In this document: one piece after another, positions 31,032 through 40,325 of the stretch | Layout: the number at the start of each line of letters is the position of its first letter | How positions within the stretch are numbered: the stretch's first letter is position 1 | NCBI GenBank assembly: GCA_024734495.1 | Contig: JALMQS010000612.1 | Span: 325,979-389,978 of the forward strand | Length of the DNA: 64,000 bases | Origin: Forficula auricularia | Taxonomy: Eukaryota; Arthropoda; Insecta; Dermaptera; Forficulidae | Direction of reading: 5' to 3' | Notes under the pieces: generated by a model | Told to the model about the DNA's origin: nothing | The model's database searches: none | The model's input: only the letters and a program-made list of their open reading frames with translations | Program-made: the position numbers and the translations under genes

Positions 31032-31923
31032 TGAAAATTATTATAGATATGTTGACGATGTGATTGTCTTATGGACAGGGACTGAAAGAATTCTCAATAA
31101 ATTCATAAAACATATAAATTCATTACATGAAAAAATCAAATTTACCGTAGAAAAAGAAAAAGAAAAAACATTAAATTATTTAGACCTTAAAATTAAAATT
31201 GAAAAAAATAAACACACATTCGAAATTTATAGGAAAGATACATCTACAGATACCGTAATTCACAACATGGCTTGTCGACCAATGTCACATAAATTGGCAG
31301 CATTCCATTCAATGATCCACCGTTTAAATAGTATCCCATTAAAGAAAGAGCATTTTTTAACAGAACTAGAGATAATCAAAGAAATAGCTATAAATAATGG
31401 TTATGAAAGCAATTTAATAGATCAAATATTAAAAGGTAAAATTCAAAAATCAAATTTAAATTTAATCTATTCACAAAATTCCCAAATTAACGATCTGCCA
31501 AAACTAATATTACCATATTATGGTAAGATGTCAGAAAAAATAAAGCATAAATTAAAATCTTTAGGGTACGCGACAATCTTTAGATCACCATATACATTAG
31601 GAAGTGAATTAAGTCAAATTAAAGATAAAATTCCGAAAAATGAAAAATCCGGTGTATATAAATTGACATGCCAAGATTGCAATGCAACTTATATAGGAAA
31701 AACGGAAAGAAATTTATCCATTAGGATCAATGAACACAAGAGGGCCTACAAATTAAAATATGAAAATTATGCATTTGCAGAGCATTTAAATGCTAATAAT
31801 CATAGTTTTCCAGATCAATCCAAAATTAAATTGATCAAAGAAGTCAATGACCCCTTAATTCCTTCTTTAAAAGAATCCATAGAAATTTTAAAATCCTTGG
31901 AAAAAGCCCAATTGAATCTTTAA
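31031..31923 (+). CDS. PLE protein fragment: RT C-terminal part plus GIY-YIG endonuclease
   Basis: An uninterrupted frame of about 298 codons runs from the inverted-dimer junction. It begins with ENYYRYVDDVIVLWTGT, where YVDD is the RT catalytic motif, followed by TLNYLDLKIKI (RT end) and a linker. The endonuclease part is GVYKLTCQDCNATYIGKTER and then RINEHKRAYK. GVYKL and TYIGKT are the GIY and YIG strands, and R-x-N-E-H holds the conserved Arg. The open frame can be extended upstream to an ATG at 30964, but those 22 codons are antisense left-arm DNA. Family PLE proteins are usually over 600 residues, so RT motifs 1-4 are missing. Not expected to be an autonomous enzyme. Confidence 0.9.
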
Positions 31924-32137
31924 ATGAAAAACTAGAAATTATCAATGACCCTTTTTTAAAAACATTCCATTCATTCAGGTAAAACTCATTAGAAAATGCC
32001 TAAACAAAAGAGCAACCCAGATATTGAGCCAGTTATATTCTAATCTCCCAAGAAGAAACATGAAGAAAAAGACATTATATATTTTTCAAAATTTTCTATG
32101 TATAAATCTTAATTTGTAACTAATTTGAAATATTTGT

Positions 32138-32184
32138 GATAGACTGATGATGAAGGCAATGCCTTCGAAACTATAGTCTCTAGA
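32138..32184 (+). ncRNA. Hammerhead ribozyme candidate, PLE copy 2 right arm
   Basis: Stem I TAGA 32140-32143 with TCTA 32179-32182. CTGATGA 32144-32150, an extra T 32151, stem II GAAGGC 32152-32157 with GCCTTC 32161-32166, GAA 32167-32169, palindrome ACTATAGT 32170-32177, cleavage C32178. It is the best-formed example in the window. Confidence 0.82.
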
Positions 32185-32459
32185 AATAATTAAAAATTGT
32201 TTTATTTAAAAAACAGAGGACTCTCTCATTTTATTTTATTTTTAACCTAAAATATTATACACATAATATGTAGACTATTAGAAAGCTAGAAATCCAAAAA
32301 CTGGGTGCGGGAGGTGAAGGAGGTGCGGTGCAGTTGTGGGGGATTCGGGAGTGGGGTGGAGTGGGGGTGGAGTGGTGGGGGCGAGGTGCGTGGTTTCGGG
32401 GGTAGGGGGGGGGTGACGGGGTTAGGGGTTACCGTGCATTGCTCGGTGGCTCCAGGTAC

Positions 32460-32690
32460 TTTTTATTAAATATTTAAACGTTCTTATATTTTAATTGCGA
32501 ATTTTTAGAAAGTAAAGTTTTTATTATAAAAATAAAATAAAGTAACAATTGATTAATTATTAAAATCTAATTATTTATAAAATAGATTTAATTAGCATTA
32601 TCAAATTTCTAATTATTAGTCCAGACAAATTGTGCTCAAATGGACTCCTATAGGGAAAGTTCTGATTTTTCGCATAGATAAGTTTTTTGG
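32460..32690 (+). repeat. 3' flank shared with 44923-45175, with a satellite-related block
   Basis: The two regions align closely. The block TCTAATTATTTATAAAATAG with GATTTAATTAGCATTATC is the inverse of part of the ~645-bp satellite monomer (for example 58080-58150). Confidence 0.75.
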
Positions 32691-32777
32691 GGCGCTGAAT
32701 CCGGGGTGGGGGCGAGGTGTGTGGTTTCGGGAGGGGGGGGTCAGGGGTTACCGTGATCGCTCGGTGGCTCCAGGTAC
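32691..32777 (+). mobile_element. Helitron-like 3' end fragment
   Basis: A G-rich stretch, then GGGTTACCGTGATCGCTCGG and TGGCTCCAGGTAC. The 5' part is absent. Confidence 0.6.
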
Positions 32778-32894
32778 TCGTTTGTGGTATGGGACACCCT
32801 GTATGATTTTTTATGTTATTAAAATTATTGCAATTGCTGAAATTTACTATATACTACTTAATATAATCGTATATATATAAATTCAAGTCTTAAA

Positions 32895-33110
32895 ATATTA
32901 AAATAACAAAAAATTGCTTGACAAAATGCATATGTGAATTTCTCCAACGATTTCTAATCGAATTCGAATTCTCCGAATGTTGTCCACCTTGGTTATCTTA
33001 TCTTCTCCAATTTGATTGAGTTTCTTTCCTCTTGGCTTTATTTCGTGTCCGGAAACCCTCACAGACACACCTCGAACACCTTTAAGGTCCAAATAGACAC
33101 TACAAGGTAA
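32895..33110 (-). CDS. Candidate host exon of unknown protein
   Basis: On the minus strand an acceptor-like CCTTGTAG at about 33105 precedes an open frame. It reads VYLDLKGVRGVSVRVSGHEI, KPRGKKLNQIGEDKITKVDN, then IRRIRIRLEIVGEIHI, and stays open to about 32898. The segment is less AT-rich than its surroundings, has no second copy in the window, and its codons look protein-like. The stop at about 32896 lies in AT-rich DNA, so a donor could occur earlier. I do not recognise the family. It might equally be a diverged transposon piece. Confidence 0.3.
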
Positions 33111-33590
33111 TCAACCCTTCATTTCTAACCCCTATATCTAAAACTATTGTAATATTCTTGTAATAATATAATCCAAATATTACATCTATTTCTTAATCAA
33201 AATAAGTAAAAACAAACAAACAATTATTATTTATTATTTATTATTAAAATCGCATTCTATTAATATTAATTAGACATAACTAAAAAATAATAATTAAAAT
33301 ATCATATTTCTAATTGTTATTTAATTATAAAAATATTAAATAATAAAAATGAATTTCTGTCTCTTCGTAAGCGCAGATCTCAAATGCCTGGACCGATTTG
33401 GCTAATTTTTTTTTAAATGTTCGTAATAGTTCAATTCAGGTTGATACGTAAAAAAAAAATTGGAAAAGTTGCCCGGAAAATTGGAAAATTTAGGAAAAAC
33501 TAAAAAAAATCAGGTTTACCAACATAGCTTGCCAAACAATAAAAGAACTAAACTAGCAAAAAAACAAGTGTTGGCGGCCCTGTTTGTAAG
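33111..33590. other. AT-rich DNA with a dispersed repeat piece
   Basis: Bases 33370-33500 include TGGACCGATTTGGCTAATTT, a phrase type common in arthropod interspersed repeats. No gene. Confidence 0.4.
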
Positions 33591-33599
33591 ATTTTTGAG

Positions 33600-33992
33600 T
33601 GTCATTCATTCTCAATAGTTCTACCCTCATTAATACTCGAGGTAGATGAAACGACGCATGAACAAATAATAAGAAAAGAAAAGGTAAGCATGGGATGGAA
33701 AAAATGTCGTGTATTTGATTACTTCAGTGTTAAAAGGTGCTACAAATGCTGGGGATATTTTCATATTGCCAAAAATTGTTTAAGGGAAGAGACATGCTAC
33801 AAATGTGCGGGTAATCACAAAGCAAATGATTGTACGACAACAACAAAGAGGTGTGTGAATTGCCTACACAAAAACAGAGCATACAACTTGAACCTGAATG
33901 ATGAACATGAGGCTGTGAGTGTGGAATGCCCGACATATATCAGAGCGTTAGAAGAAGAGAAAAAGAGAACAGGATGGGAGTCTACAAAATAG
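33600..33992 (+). pseudogene. ORF1 (Gag-like) C-terminal fragment with CCHC zinc knuckles
   Basis: The frame is open from about 33600 and includes RKEKVSMGWKKCRVFDYFSV, followed by RCYKCWGYFHIAKNC (C-X2-C-X4-H-X4-C), CYKCAGNHKANDC (C-X2-C-X3-H-X4-C) and a third knuckle starting CVNC. A triple knuckle near the C-terminus is usual in ORF1 proteins of Jockey/I/R1-group elements, where it binds the element RNA. The Met at 33690 is internal to the domain, not a true start. The stop is TAG at 33990-33992. Confidence 0.85.
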
Positions 33993-34019
33993 CAACAACA
34001 GAGGGAATCAATTATATAC

Positions 34020-36806
34020 ATGAATGCTCAAAGTCTGATGGCGCATAAAGATGAAATTCAACACCAGATTATGAAGAAGATGAAGCCGGCGTTCTTGGCG
34101 CTTTCGGAGACAAGATTGATAGAGGACATTGAAGATAGTGAAGTGAATGTGCCGGGTTATAGTGTCGCTAGATGTGATGCGGAAAACAGGAACACAGGGG
34201 GAGTCATGTTATATGTAAGAAACGACATAATATATCAAGTAATATTAAAAGAAAAAATAATATCTAACTGTTGGTGTATTGCGGTGGAAGTAAAAAGTAA
34301 TATGTATAAAGGAGTGATCGCGGTTGTATACCACTCGCCGAGTGCATCAGATGGTGATTTTATACGTTTTTTAGAGAATATAGTGAACACTCTGATAGTA
34401 AAAAAAATGTATAGTGATGGGGGACGTTAATATAAACTTATTGACAGACTCATTTTATACGAAAAAATTAAAAACAGAAATGCTATGTTTGGGTATGAAA
34501 CAATATGTTGATAAACCAACGAGAGTTACGAAAGATAGTAAAACATTGATAGATGTAGTTTTCGCTAATATTAATATAAATTGTAGGGTACATGATGAAC
34601 CAAAGATAACAGATCATTCATGTATAAGCGTTGAATTTGTTATAAACAAAAAATATGAAAAATATAGAGAAATTACCAGTAGAGATTATAGTAAATTTCA
34701 CATAGGGAATTCCTCAGTACAGTGGAAACAAGTCTCGAACATAACGACGAGCTAGAATTAAACTTAAGAGCTGAGAAATTTGTTCAGAGTATAGTGAGTG
34801 CATTAGACACGACTGCACCTAAGAAAAAATTTAGGATACCAAAAATATGGGAAGGGAAGAAATGGTACTCGGAGGAGATAAGAATAGCTACGAAGAAAAG
34901 AGATGAATCATATACTACGGCGCTAAATACGAATACCGAACAAGCTTGGCTTCAATTTAAATTTGAAAGAAATATGGTAGTCAAATTGATTAGAAGGAAA
35001 AAGGAAAGAATATTATGAAGATATGATAGACAAGAATAAAAATGATCCGAGAATGATGTGGAAAACTCTAAAAGAAATAATAAAAGGAGAAGATACGGGG
35101 ACAAGGAAGATACATAATGTCGATTTTGAAATATTAAATAATACAGAGGAATGTGAGTTAGCAGATAAATTTAATTTATATTATACAAAGAGTATTAAGG
35201 ATATAACTAAGACAATAAATAGAGAAAGCAACAGTCAAAAAACTATTTATACTATAGAAAACAAGGGAATGATAGAAAATTTTGAATTGGTTGATGTACA
35301 CCAAGTTGAACGAATCATTATGAACTTGCCACACAAGAAAGGAACCGATGAAGGAATAAGTAGTGACTTAATGAAAGCAAGCGTCCTAGTTATAAAGAGA
35401 GAATTAATGGGTATAATAAATGATTCGTTAAGTAGGGGCATATGCCCTGAGGGATGGAAAACATCAACAATTATACCAATTCCTAAAATAGCAAAACCAA
35501 ACAAAGCAAGTGAATATAGGCCAATAAATGTATTGCCGATTTATGAAAAAGTATTGGAATTGGTGGTAAAAAACCAAATAGAAATCTATATAGAAAACAA
35601 CAAAATAATAACGGAACACCAATCGGGATTTAGAAAAAATCACTCTTGTGAAACGGCAATACAAACTGTTATTGATGATTGGAAACTCACAATAAGTGAA
35701 GGAGAAATAATAGGAGTCATATTTCTGGACTTGAAACGAGCATTTGAGACAGTAGATAGGGAAATATTATTAGATAAATTATATCAATATGGAATGAGAG
35801 GAATGGTATTAAAATGGTTAAAGTCATATCTAAATAATAGAACGCAAAAAGTTAAATTTAATAACCAATGCTCTAAATCTATTATAACAGAGTACGGGGT
35901 CCCACAGGGATCTGTATTGGGCCCACTGTTGTTCTCGTTGTATATAAATGATATAATTCAGATTTGCCCAAAGGAATGCACGATAAAAATGTTTGCAGAT
36001 GACACAATTATATATGTGAAGGGGGTGGCAGTGCTGAGATTGAGACGAGACTGAATGAAGTATTACACATTATTGAAAAGTGGATGAATAATAATGGACT
36101 GAAAATGAATGCTACCAAGACGAAATATATGTTAATTAAAAGTGTGCGAAAAGAACTGAGGAAAAACACAATACTAAAAGGTTTAGATGGCACAGAAATA
36201 GAACGCGTGGAAAAGATAAAGTATCTAGGTGTTATTATCGATAGTGAACTTAAATTTGATGATCACTGCGACTACATGCTAAAGAAAATAGGGAAAAAAA
36301 TTAGTTTCTTAAACAGAATAGGAAATAGCATATCTGACTATACTAGATGTATAGTCTATAAATCAATTATAGCGCCACATTTTGAATATTGTGCGACGTT
36401 GTTAGTGGGAATGGGAGAGACTCAGCTGTCGAAGCTGCAGATAATGCAAAATCGAGCTATGAGAGTAATAATACAGTGTAATAGGTATACTAGGGTGGAA
36501 GAAATGCTACAAGTATTGCAATTTATGTCTATAAGGCAAAGGTTGTACTATAATGTTTGTATTTTTATTTTTAAAATTATAAAGGGAATGCTGCCCATAG
36601 AATTAGGAAATAAAATAGTATTAGTGGAGGGTCGAACGAGGCAAGCAGACAATATTATGATACAATTTCGAAGAACGAAAAGTGCGCAAAAAAGTTTATT
36701 TTATGAAGGCATAAAAATGTATAATGACATTCCAACAGAGTTAAAACAATGTGACAGTCTTATAATATTTAAACGAAAATTAAAAGAATACATTTTACAA
36801 AGATAA
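34020..36806 (+). pseudogene. ORF2: APE endonuclease and reverse transcriptase, multiple frameshifts
   Basis: Five successive frames (34020-34430, 34414-34755, 34722-35018, 35023-36054, 36084-36806) together give a nearly full ORF2. The endonuclease shows MNAQSLMAHKDEI, ALSETRL, GGVMLYV, VYHSPS, MGDVNIN and ITDHSCI. The RT shows YRPINVLPIYEKVLE, HQSGFRKNHSCETA, FLDLKRAFETVD, GVPQGSVLGPLLFSLYIND and FADD as the catalytic box. The C-terminal part has KYLGVIIDSELKFDDHCDY and SIIAPHFEYCATLL. The first shift is at an A run near 34400. The protein would nick target DNA and copy element RNA there; this copy cannot. The low number of lesions suggests a moderately recent insertion. Confidence 0.92.
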
Positions 36807-37015
36807 TAATCTTTATTAGCTATTGTAGCTATACATCATATTTTTCATTAATATGTCCTATTATATTGAAACTGTTAATGTGAAGAATTATATTATTTGT
36901 ACCTAAAATTGTAAATTAATATGTCAAACTATATGTAAAATATAAATGTAAACTATAAATGTAAAAAAAATAGCCGAGAAGGCTAATAATAAAGATCAAT
37001 CAATACCCATCGTCG

Positions 37016-37405
37016 AAGAAGAATTTAATACTGCATTTTTACAAACGTATTTATTTACTAGCATTTAGTATTTTATTGATAGAGTAGCTACCAACACCGA
37101 AACCTAATCGAAACTCCAATGCGAATGAGTTTTCATCAAAAGATTTAGGTTGATTGCGGGGATGATTGAGTCAATGATTGATTCAATCTTGTGATCAAAA
37201 TGATTGGCCGTCTAGGGTCTACTTAAGCTTATATTTCAATAATGTCAATAAATTAATAATAGGTAAACAAATTATTTTTAATAATGAGAATAAATACCAA
37301 AACACAACAATGAACAAAATGTCGGTTCGGAATACTTTTTGATTATTCTACAATCTGTTATTATGTTTTAAAACAACAACTATATTGATTATTATTTGTA
37401 TATTA
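37016..37405. other. AT-rich flank, inverse of 38640-38745
   Basis: Bases 37260-37405 are the inverse of 38640-38745 (phrase ATTCTACAATCTGTTA and inverse), part of the repeat block around the NUMT. Confidence 0.55.
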
Positions 37406-37904
37406 GCTGCGAAGCCAGTCTTCGGCGGGCATCTTACCCCCCTAAAATTTTTGTTAACATATAGGTATTCTTGAAAATACAATTAATTGTAAAAGTCGTG
37501 GAGGGTATTCAATGAGGTCGAATAAATATGGAGTTAAAAGTGGAATGAATTGATAATATGTGGGGGTGAGTTGTAGCTGTTGCTGTTACTGTTGTTCTCA
37601 TCTCCTTTGGGGATATGTTGTAGGCAACGATTAAGGCTGCGTTGTTTCGTTGGGCTCAATCCCCATGGGATTTGAACTTGCAAGCAAGCAAGAAAGCCAG
37701 GCTTAGTTAGGCAATAGGCATGCTGCGACGACAACGCCATCTATTGATTAACGATGACGATATATTGAGCAAAAACCTTGGCTGGCAAACCAAGCATTAA
37801 CATTAACTATACATATACAATCTAGATCTAGACTTATTATAAAGCGCTTAATGACGGCGTGATCTCTCTTATTGACCGTGCTTTGGCGTTAAATAAGTAA
37901 AGGG

Positions 37905-38170
37905 GACAAAAAGTCATATTATTTATTCGGGGGAAAGCCATGTATGGAGCTCGTAGTATTTGGGGAACCAACCAATTTTCAAACCCCCCAATCATAATAG
38001 GTATAACCATGAAAAAAATCATTACAAAAACATGGGCTGTAACAATTACATTATAAATTTGATCGTCTCCAATTAAAGCTCCAGGTTGTCCCAACTCTGC
38101 TCGAATCAACAAACTCAACTACGTTCCCACTATTCCTGATCAAGCCCCAAATACAAAATACAAGGTCCCA
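37905..38170 (-). pseudogene. cox1: NUMT: cox1 5' fragment
   Basis: The minus strand translates to GTLYFVFGA-W-SGIVGT, a stop, then [39 protein letters not shown] and [15 protein letters not shown] to NNMTF. This is the N-terminal part of cytochrome c oxidase subunit I. One Trp is encoded by TGA, as in invertebrate mitochondria. An in-frame TAG and substitutions (G to E in GGFGNW, D to Y in APDM) show that it is a nuclear pseudogene. Homology ends abruptly at about 37905, inside the R repeat. Confidence 0.93.
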
Positions 38171-38204
38171 GTGTTTGAAAATAATCATTTTTGCTGTTGA
38201 GCTT

Positions 38205-38510
38205 GGAGCTCGAAATAGCTGTTATTCAATCTTACGTGTTTGCAATTTTAAGAACGCTTTATCTAAGGAAGCAATCCACTAAAACTAATGTCGATGCACT
38301 CTAACCATCATTTCCATTTGGTAACCAGAAGTTCGTGACCCCTAATAGGGGCGTAGTTGTTTTGATAATAGTAACCGGTGCTGCTCTGTGGTTTCACGAG
38401 TATACATTTATTTTAGCGGGATTGGGCGTAGTAGTAGTGGTGCTAACCATATTCCAATGAGGACGGGTCGTGGTTCGAGAAAGAACCCACCGAATTCAAA
38501 AATACTAAAA
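38205..38510 (+). pseudogene. NUMT: atp6 3' end joined to cox3 5' end
   Basis: The plus strand encodes EIAVIQSYVFAILRTLYL, the C-terminal helix of ATP synthase subunit 6. It then has NHHFHLVTRSSWPLIGA, the start of cytochrome oxidase subunit III. After in-frame stops and a frameshift it continues GAALWFHEYTFILAGLG and LTIFQ-W-GRVVVRERT. TGA again stands for Trp. The atp6-cox3 adjacency is the usual animal order. In the mitochondrial genome this piece is separated from the cox1 part and lies on the same strand, but here the two are joined in opposite orientation. Confidence 0.85.
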
Positions 38511-38640
38511 AGCTATTTGTCCTAGAACAGGGGGTGATTATAAATTTTTTTATTATACCAGTGAAGTTCTGGGTGGGAATCCCGGATCAAAGGGGGTAAG
38601 ATGCCCGCCGAAGGCTGTGTACTCAGCTGGTACACTCATA

Positions 38641-39202
38641 ATAATCAATGTAGTTGTTGTTTAAAAAGATAACAGATTGTAGAATAATCAAAAAGTATTC
38701 AGAACCGACATTTTGTTTTTTATTCTCATTATTAAAATTAATTTACTTATTATTATTAACTTATTGACATTATTGAAATTATTTTATTAAACTTTTAATT
38801 AATTATAGCAATTTGATAATTTTTTAATTAATTATTAATATTTAAATAGATTTGATTTATTTATATCTATTATTAGGTACGTACAAATAAATTATTTAAA
38901 TAATAATACATTTTTGAGTTGAATAGTTTTTATTTTTCATCACAATTATCTTTTTTTTTTTTTAAGAAGAATATTCAATTTATAAAAAGAAACTACACAA
39001 TTTATTTATTTACTTCTTGTTTAAAAATGTCCAAAAAAGTGGAAAAATATCATTTTCAAACATTATTTTTTTCCTATAATTCAAGAAAATAGATCATAGA
39101 AAGTTTGTTCTTGTGTTAAAACGAAGAATTGATTAAATTTTAGCATTTTCAGTTTTAGAGCTTTCCGTTTAACAATTCATAAAATAAGAAATAAATCATT
39201 AT
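38641..39202. repeat. R-associated AT-rich unit, copy 1
   Basis: It aligns with 40326-40850: TTAGGTACGTACAAAT, TTTTTGAGTTGAATAG, AGATCATAGAAAGTTTGTTC and TTGATTAAATTTTAGC occur in the same order. The two R blocks are therefore a tandem duplication of about 1.6 kb. Confidence 0.75.
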
Positions 39203-39450
39203 AAAGCGCTTAACGACGACGACGCCGGCGTGATCTCCCTTATTGGCCGTGCTTTGGCGTTAAATAAATACGGGGGAATTCAAAAATAATTTTAAATCTG
39301 AAATTTTAAAACAAAAATACTATAAAGCTAATTGTCCTAGAAGAGAGGATGATTATAAATTATTGTATTATTCCAGTGGTGTACTGGACGGGGGAATCCC
39401 GGAACAAAGGGGTAAGATGCCCGCCGAAGGCTGGTTTCGCAGCTGGTATA
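39203..39450 (+). repeat. Repeat R copy 2 (no mitochondrial insert)
   Basis: GACGACGCCGGCGTGATCTC, TGCTTTGGCGTTAAATAA, TACGGGGGAATTCAAAAA, then GCTAATTGTCCTAGAAGAG and the end motif GATGCCCGCCGAAGGCTGG. It supplies an empty reference for copy 1. Confidence 0.75.
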
Positions 39451-39496
39451 CAAATAACAATCAATGTAGTTGTTGTTTAAAAAAGATACCAGATTA

Positions 39497-40323
39497 GTCC
39501 AGTCATTTGGTTCTAAAAAAATAAGTTACCTGGAAAGTTTTCCGGGAGTTTTGAAAATGAGTCATTTTATAGATTTCGATATGCTCTTTCCGAATTTCAA
39601 CTTTGCCATCTCGTATCTTTGCCGTTCGCGCCGCCATATTGGAAAAATGACGCCTATAAAGCAGTTTTTTGACAATATCTTTTTTCCAACTCATTTCACG
39701 ATAAAAATATTTATATACAAAATGAAACTAGGGAAAATTTCCTACAATTTATGTAATGACCTTTTTTTTGTTGTTAATTGTTTTGGCGTACAAGCGCCAC
39801 AAACCATTATACATCTACCCCAACCTGTGATATTTAATTTAATTTTAACTTTATTGATTACAATTGTAAATTATAAAAAATCGCAGTTTTTCCTTCACAA
39901 AATGAAAACCACTTACCCTAGAAATTTGATTTTTATCTCATTCTCTAGGAAATTTTATTTAGTTGAACGTTTACTTGGACCACTTTTTTGATAAAACTCT
40001 TAGATTTATAGATATCCTGCATTTTCATGACAGGATATGATCCAAATCCTCAAAAGCGTCATAGATAAAGGTCATTACATAAATTGTAGGAAATTTTCTC
40101 TAGTTTTATTTTGTATATAGGTGTTTTTATCGTTAAATGGGTCGGAAAGGAGATATTGTCAAAAAACTGCTTTTAGACGTCATTTTTCCAATATGGCAGC
40201 GCGAACGGCAAAGATACGAGGTAGACAAGTTAAAATTCGGAAAGAACACAGGGAAATCTATAAAATTACTTATTTTCAAAACTCCCGGAAAACATTCCAG
40301 GTAAAACTACCAAATGACCGGAC
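39497..40323. mobile_element. Fold-back MITE with TA duplication, copy 1
   Basis: Arms about 39497-39765 and 40070-40323 are inverse copies. The ends GTCCAGTCATTTGGTT and ACCAAATGACCGGAC are flanked by TA (39495-39496 and 40324-40325), which suggests Tc1/mariner-type mobilisation. It interrupts the R-associated repeat, which resumes at 40326. Open frames within (for example 39470-39991) are not conserved in the copy at 58262. Confidence 0.85.
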
Positions 40324-40325
40324 TA

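Larger units (their letters stand above)
30044..32249 (+). mobile_element. Penelope-like element copy 2, inverted dimer, 12-bp TSD
   Basis: Direct repeats AAATATTATACA at 30032-30043 and 32250-32261 flank it. The left part (30095-31030) is the minus-strand copy of the element's 3' part. At 31031 it joins head to head with a plus-strand copy that starts in the RT palm and runs to the 3' end. Outward hammerheads lie near both ends. The first about 50 bp on the left (30044-30094) have no inverse partner. PLEs are known to form partial and inverted tandem copies; this is a clear case. Confidence 0.9.
29451..32459 (+). mobile_element. Helitron-like element interrupted by PLE copy 2
   Basis: 5' start TCTACTCTTATTAAACGAGC at 29451. 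The G-rich stretch is at 32310-32430, and the 3' hairpin ACCGTGCATTGCTCGGT plus GGCTCCAGGTAC ends at 32459. Without the 2.2-kb PLE insertion it is about 790 bp and aligns end to end with the copy at 44144-44922. The 3' flank is also shared with that copy. Confidence 0.7.
33600..37015 (+). mobile_element. Non-LTR retrotransposon (Jockey/CR1-like), 5'-truncated, frameshifted
   Basis: An ORF1 fragment with zinc knuckles (to 33992) precedes ORF2 (34020-36806), which has an APE-type endonuclease and an RT. A 3' UTR follows, ending near 37015 with AATAAAGATCAATCAATA. The 5' UTR and most of ORF1 are absent or lost in AT-rich DNA. At least four frameshifts break ORF2, so it is inactive, yet most motifs are intact. 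Confidence 0.9.
37406..38640. repeat. Repeat R copy 1 with inverted CTTCGGCGG ends and NUMT insert
   Basis: AGCTGCGAAGCCAGTCTTCG at 37408 and its imperfect inverse (GCCCGCCGAAGGCTGTGTAC near 38603) bound the unit. Inside lie the R sequence (GTGCTTTGGCGTTAAATAA at about 37878) and, after the NUMT, GCTATTTGTCCTAGAACAGG. Copies without the mitochondrial insert occur at 39203-39450 and 40855-41010. Confidence 0.7.

Noticed and set aside
33815..34021. Minus-strand frames over the LINE ORF1 and ORF2
   Set aside because: They are antisense shadows of the zinc-knuckle and RT coding regions.
39470..39991. 173-codon open frame in the fold-back MITE
   Set aside because: It crosses a TA-flanked inverted-repeat arm and is not conserved in the second copy at 58262.
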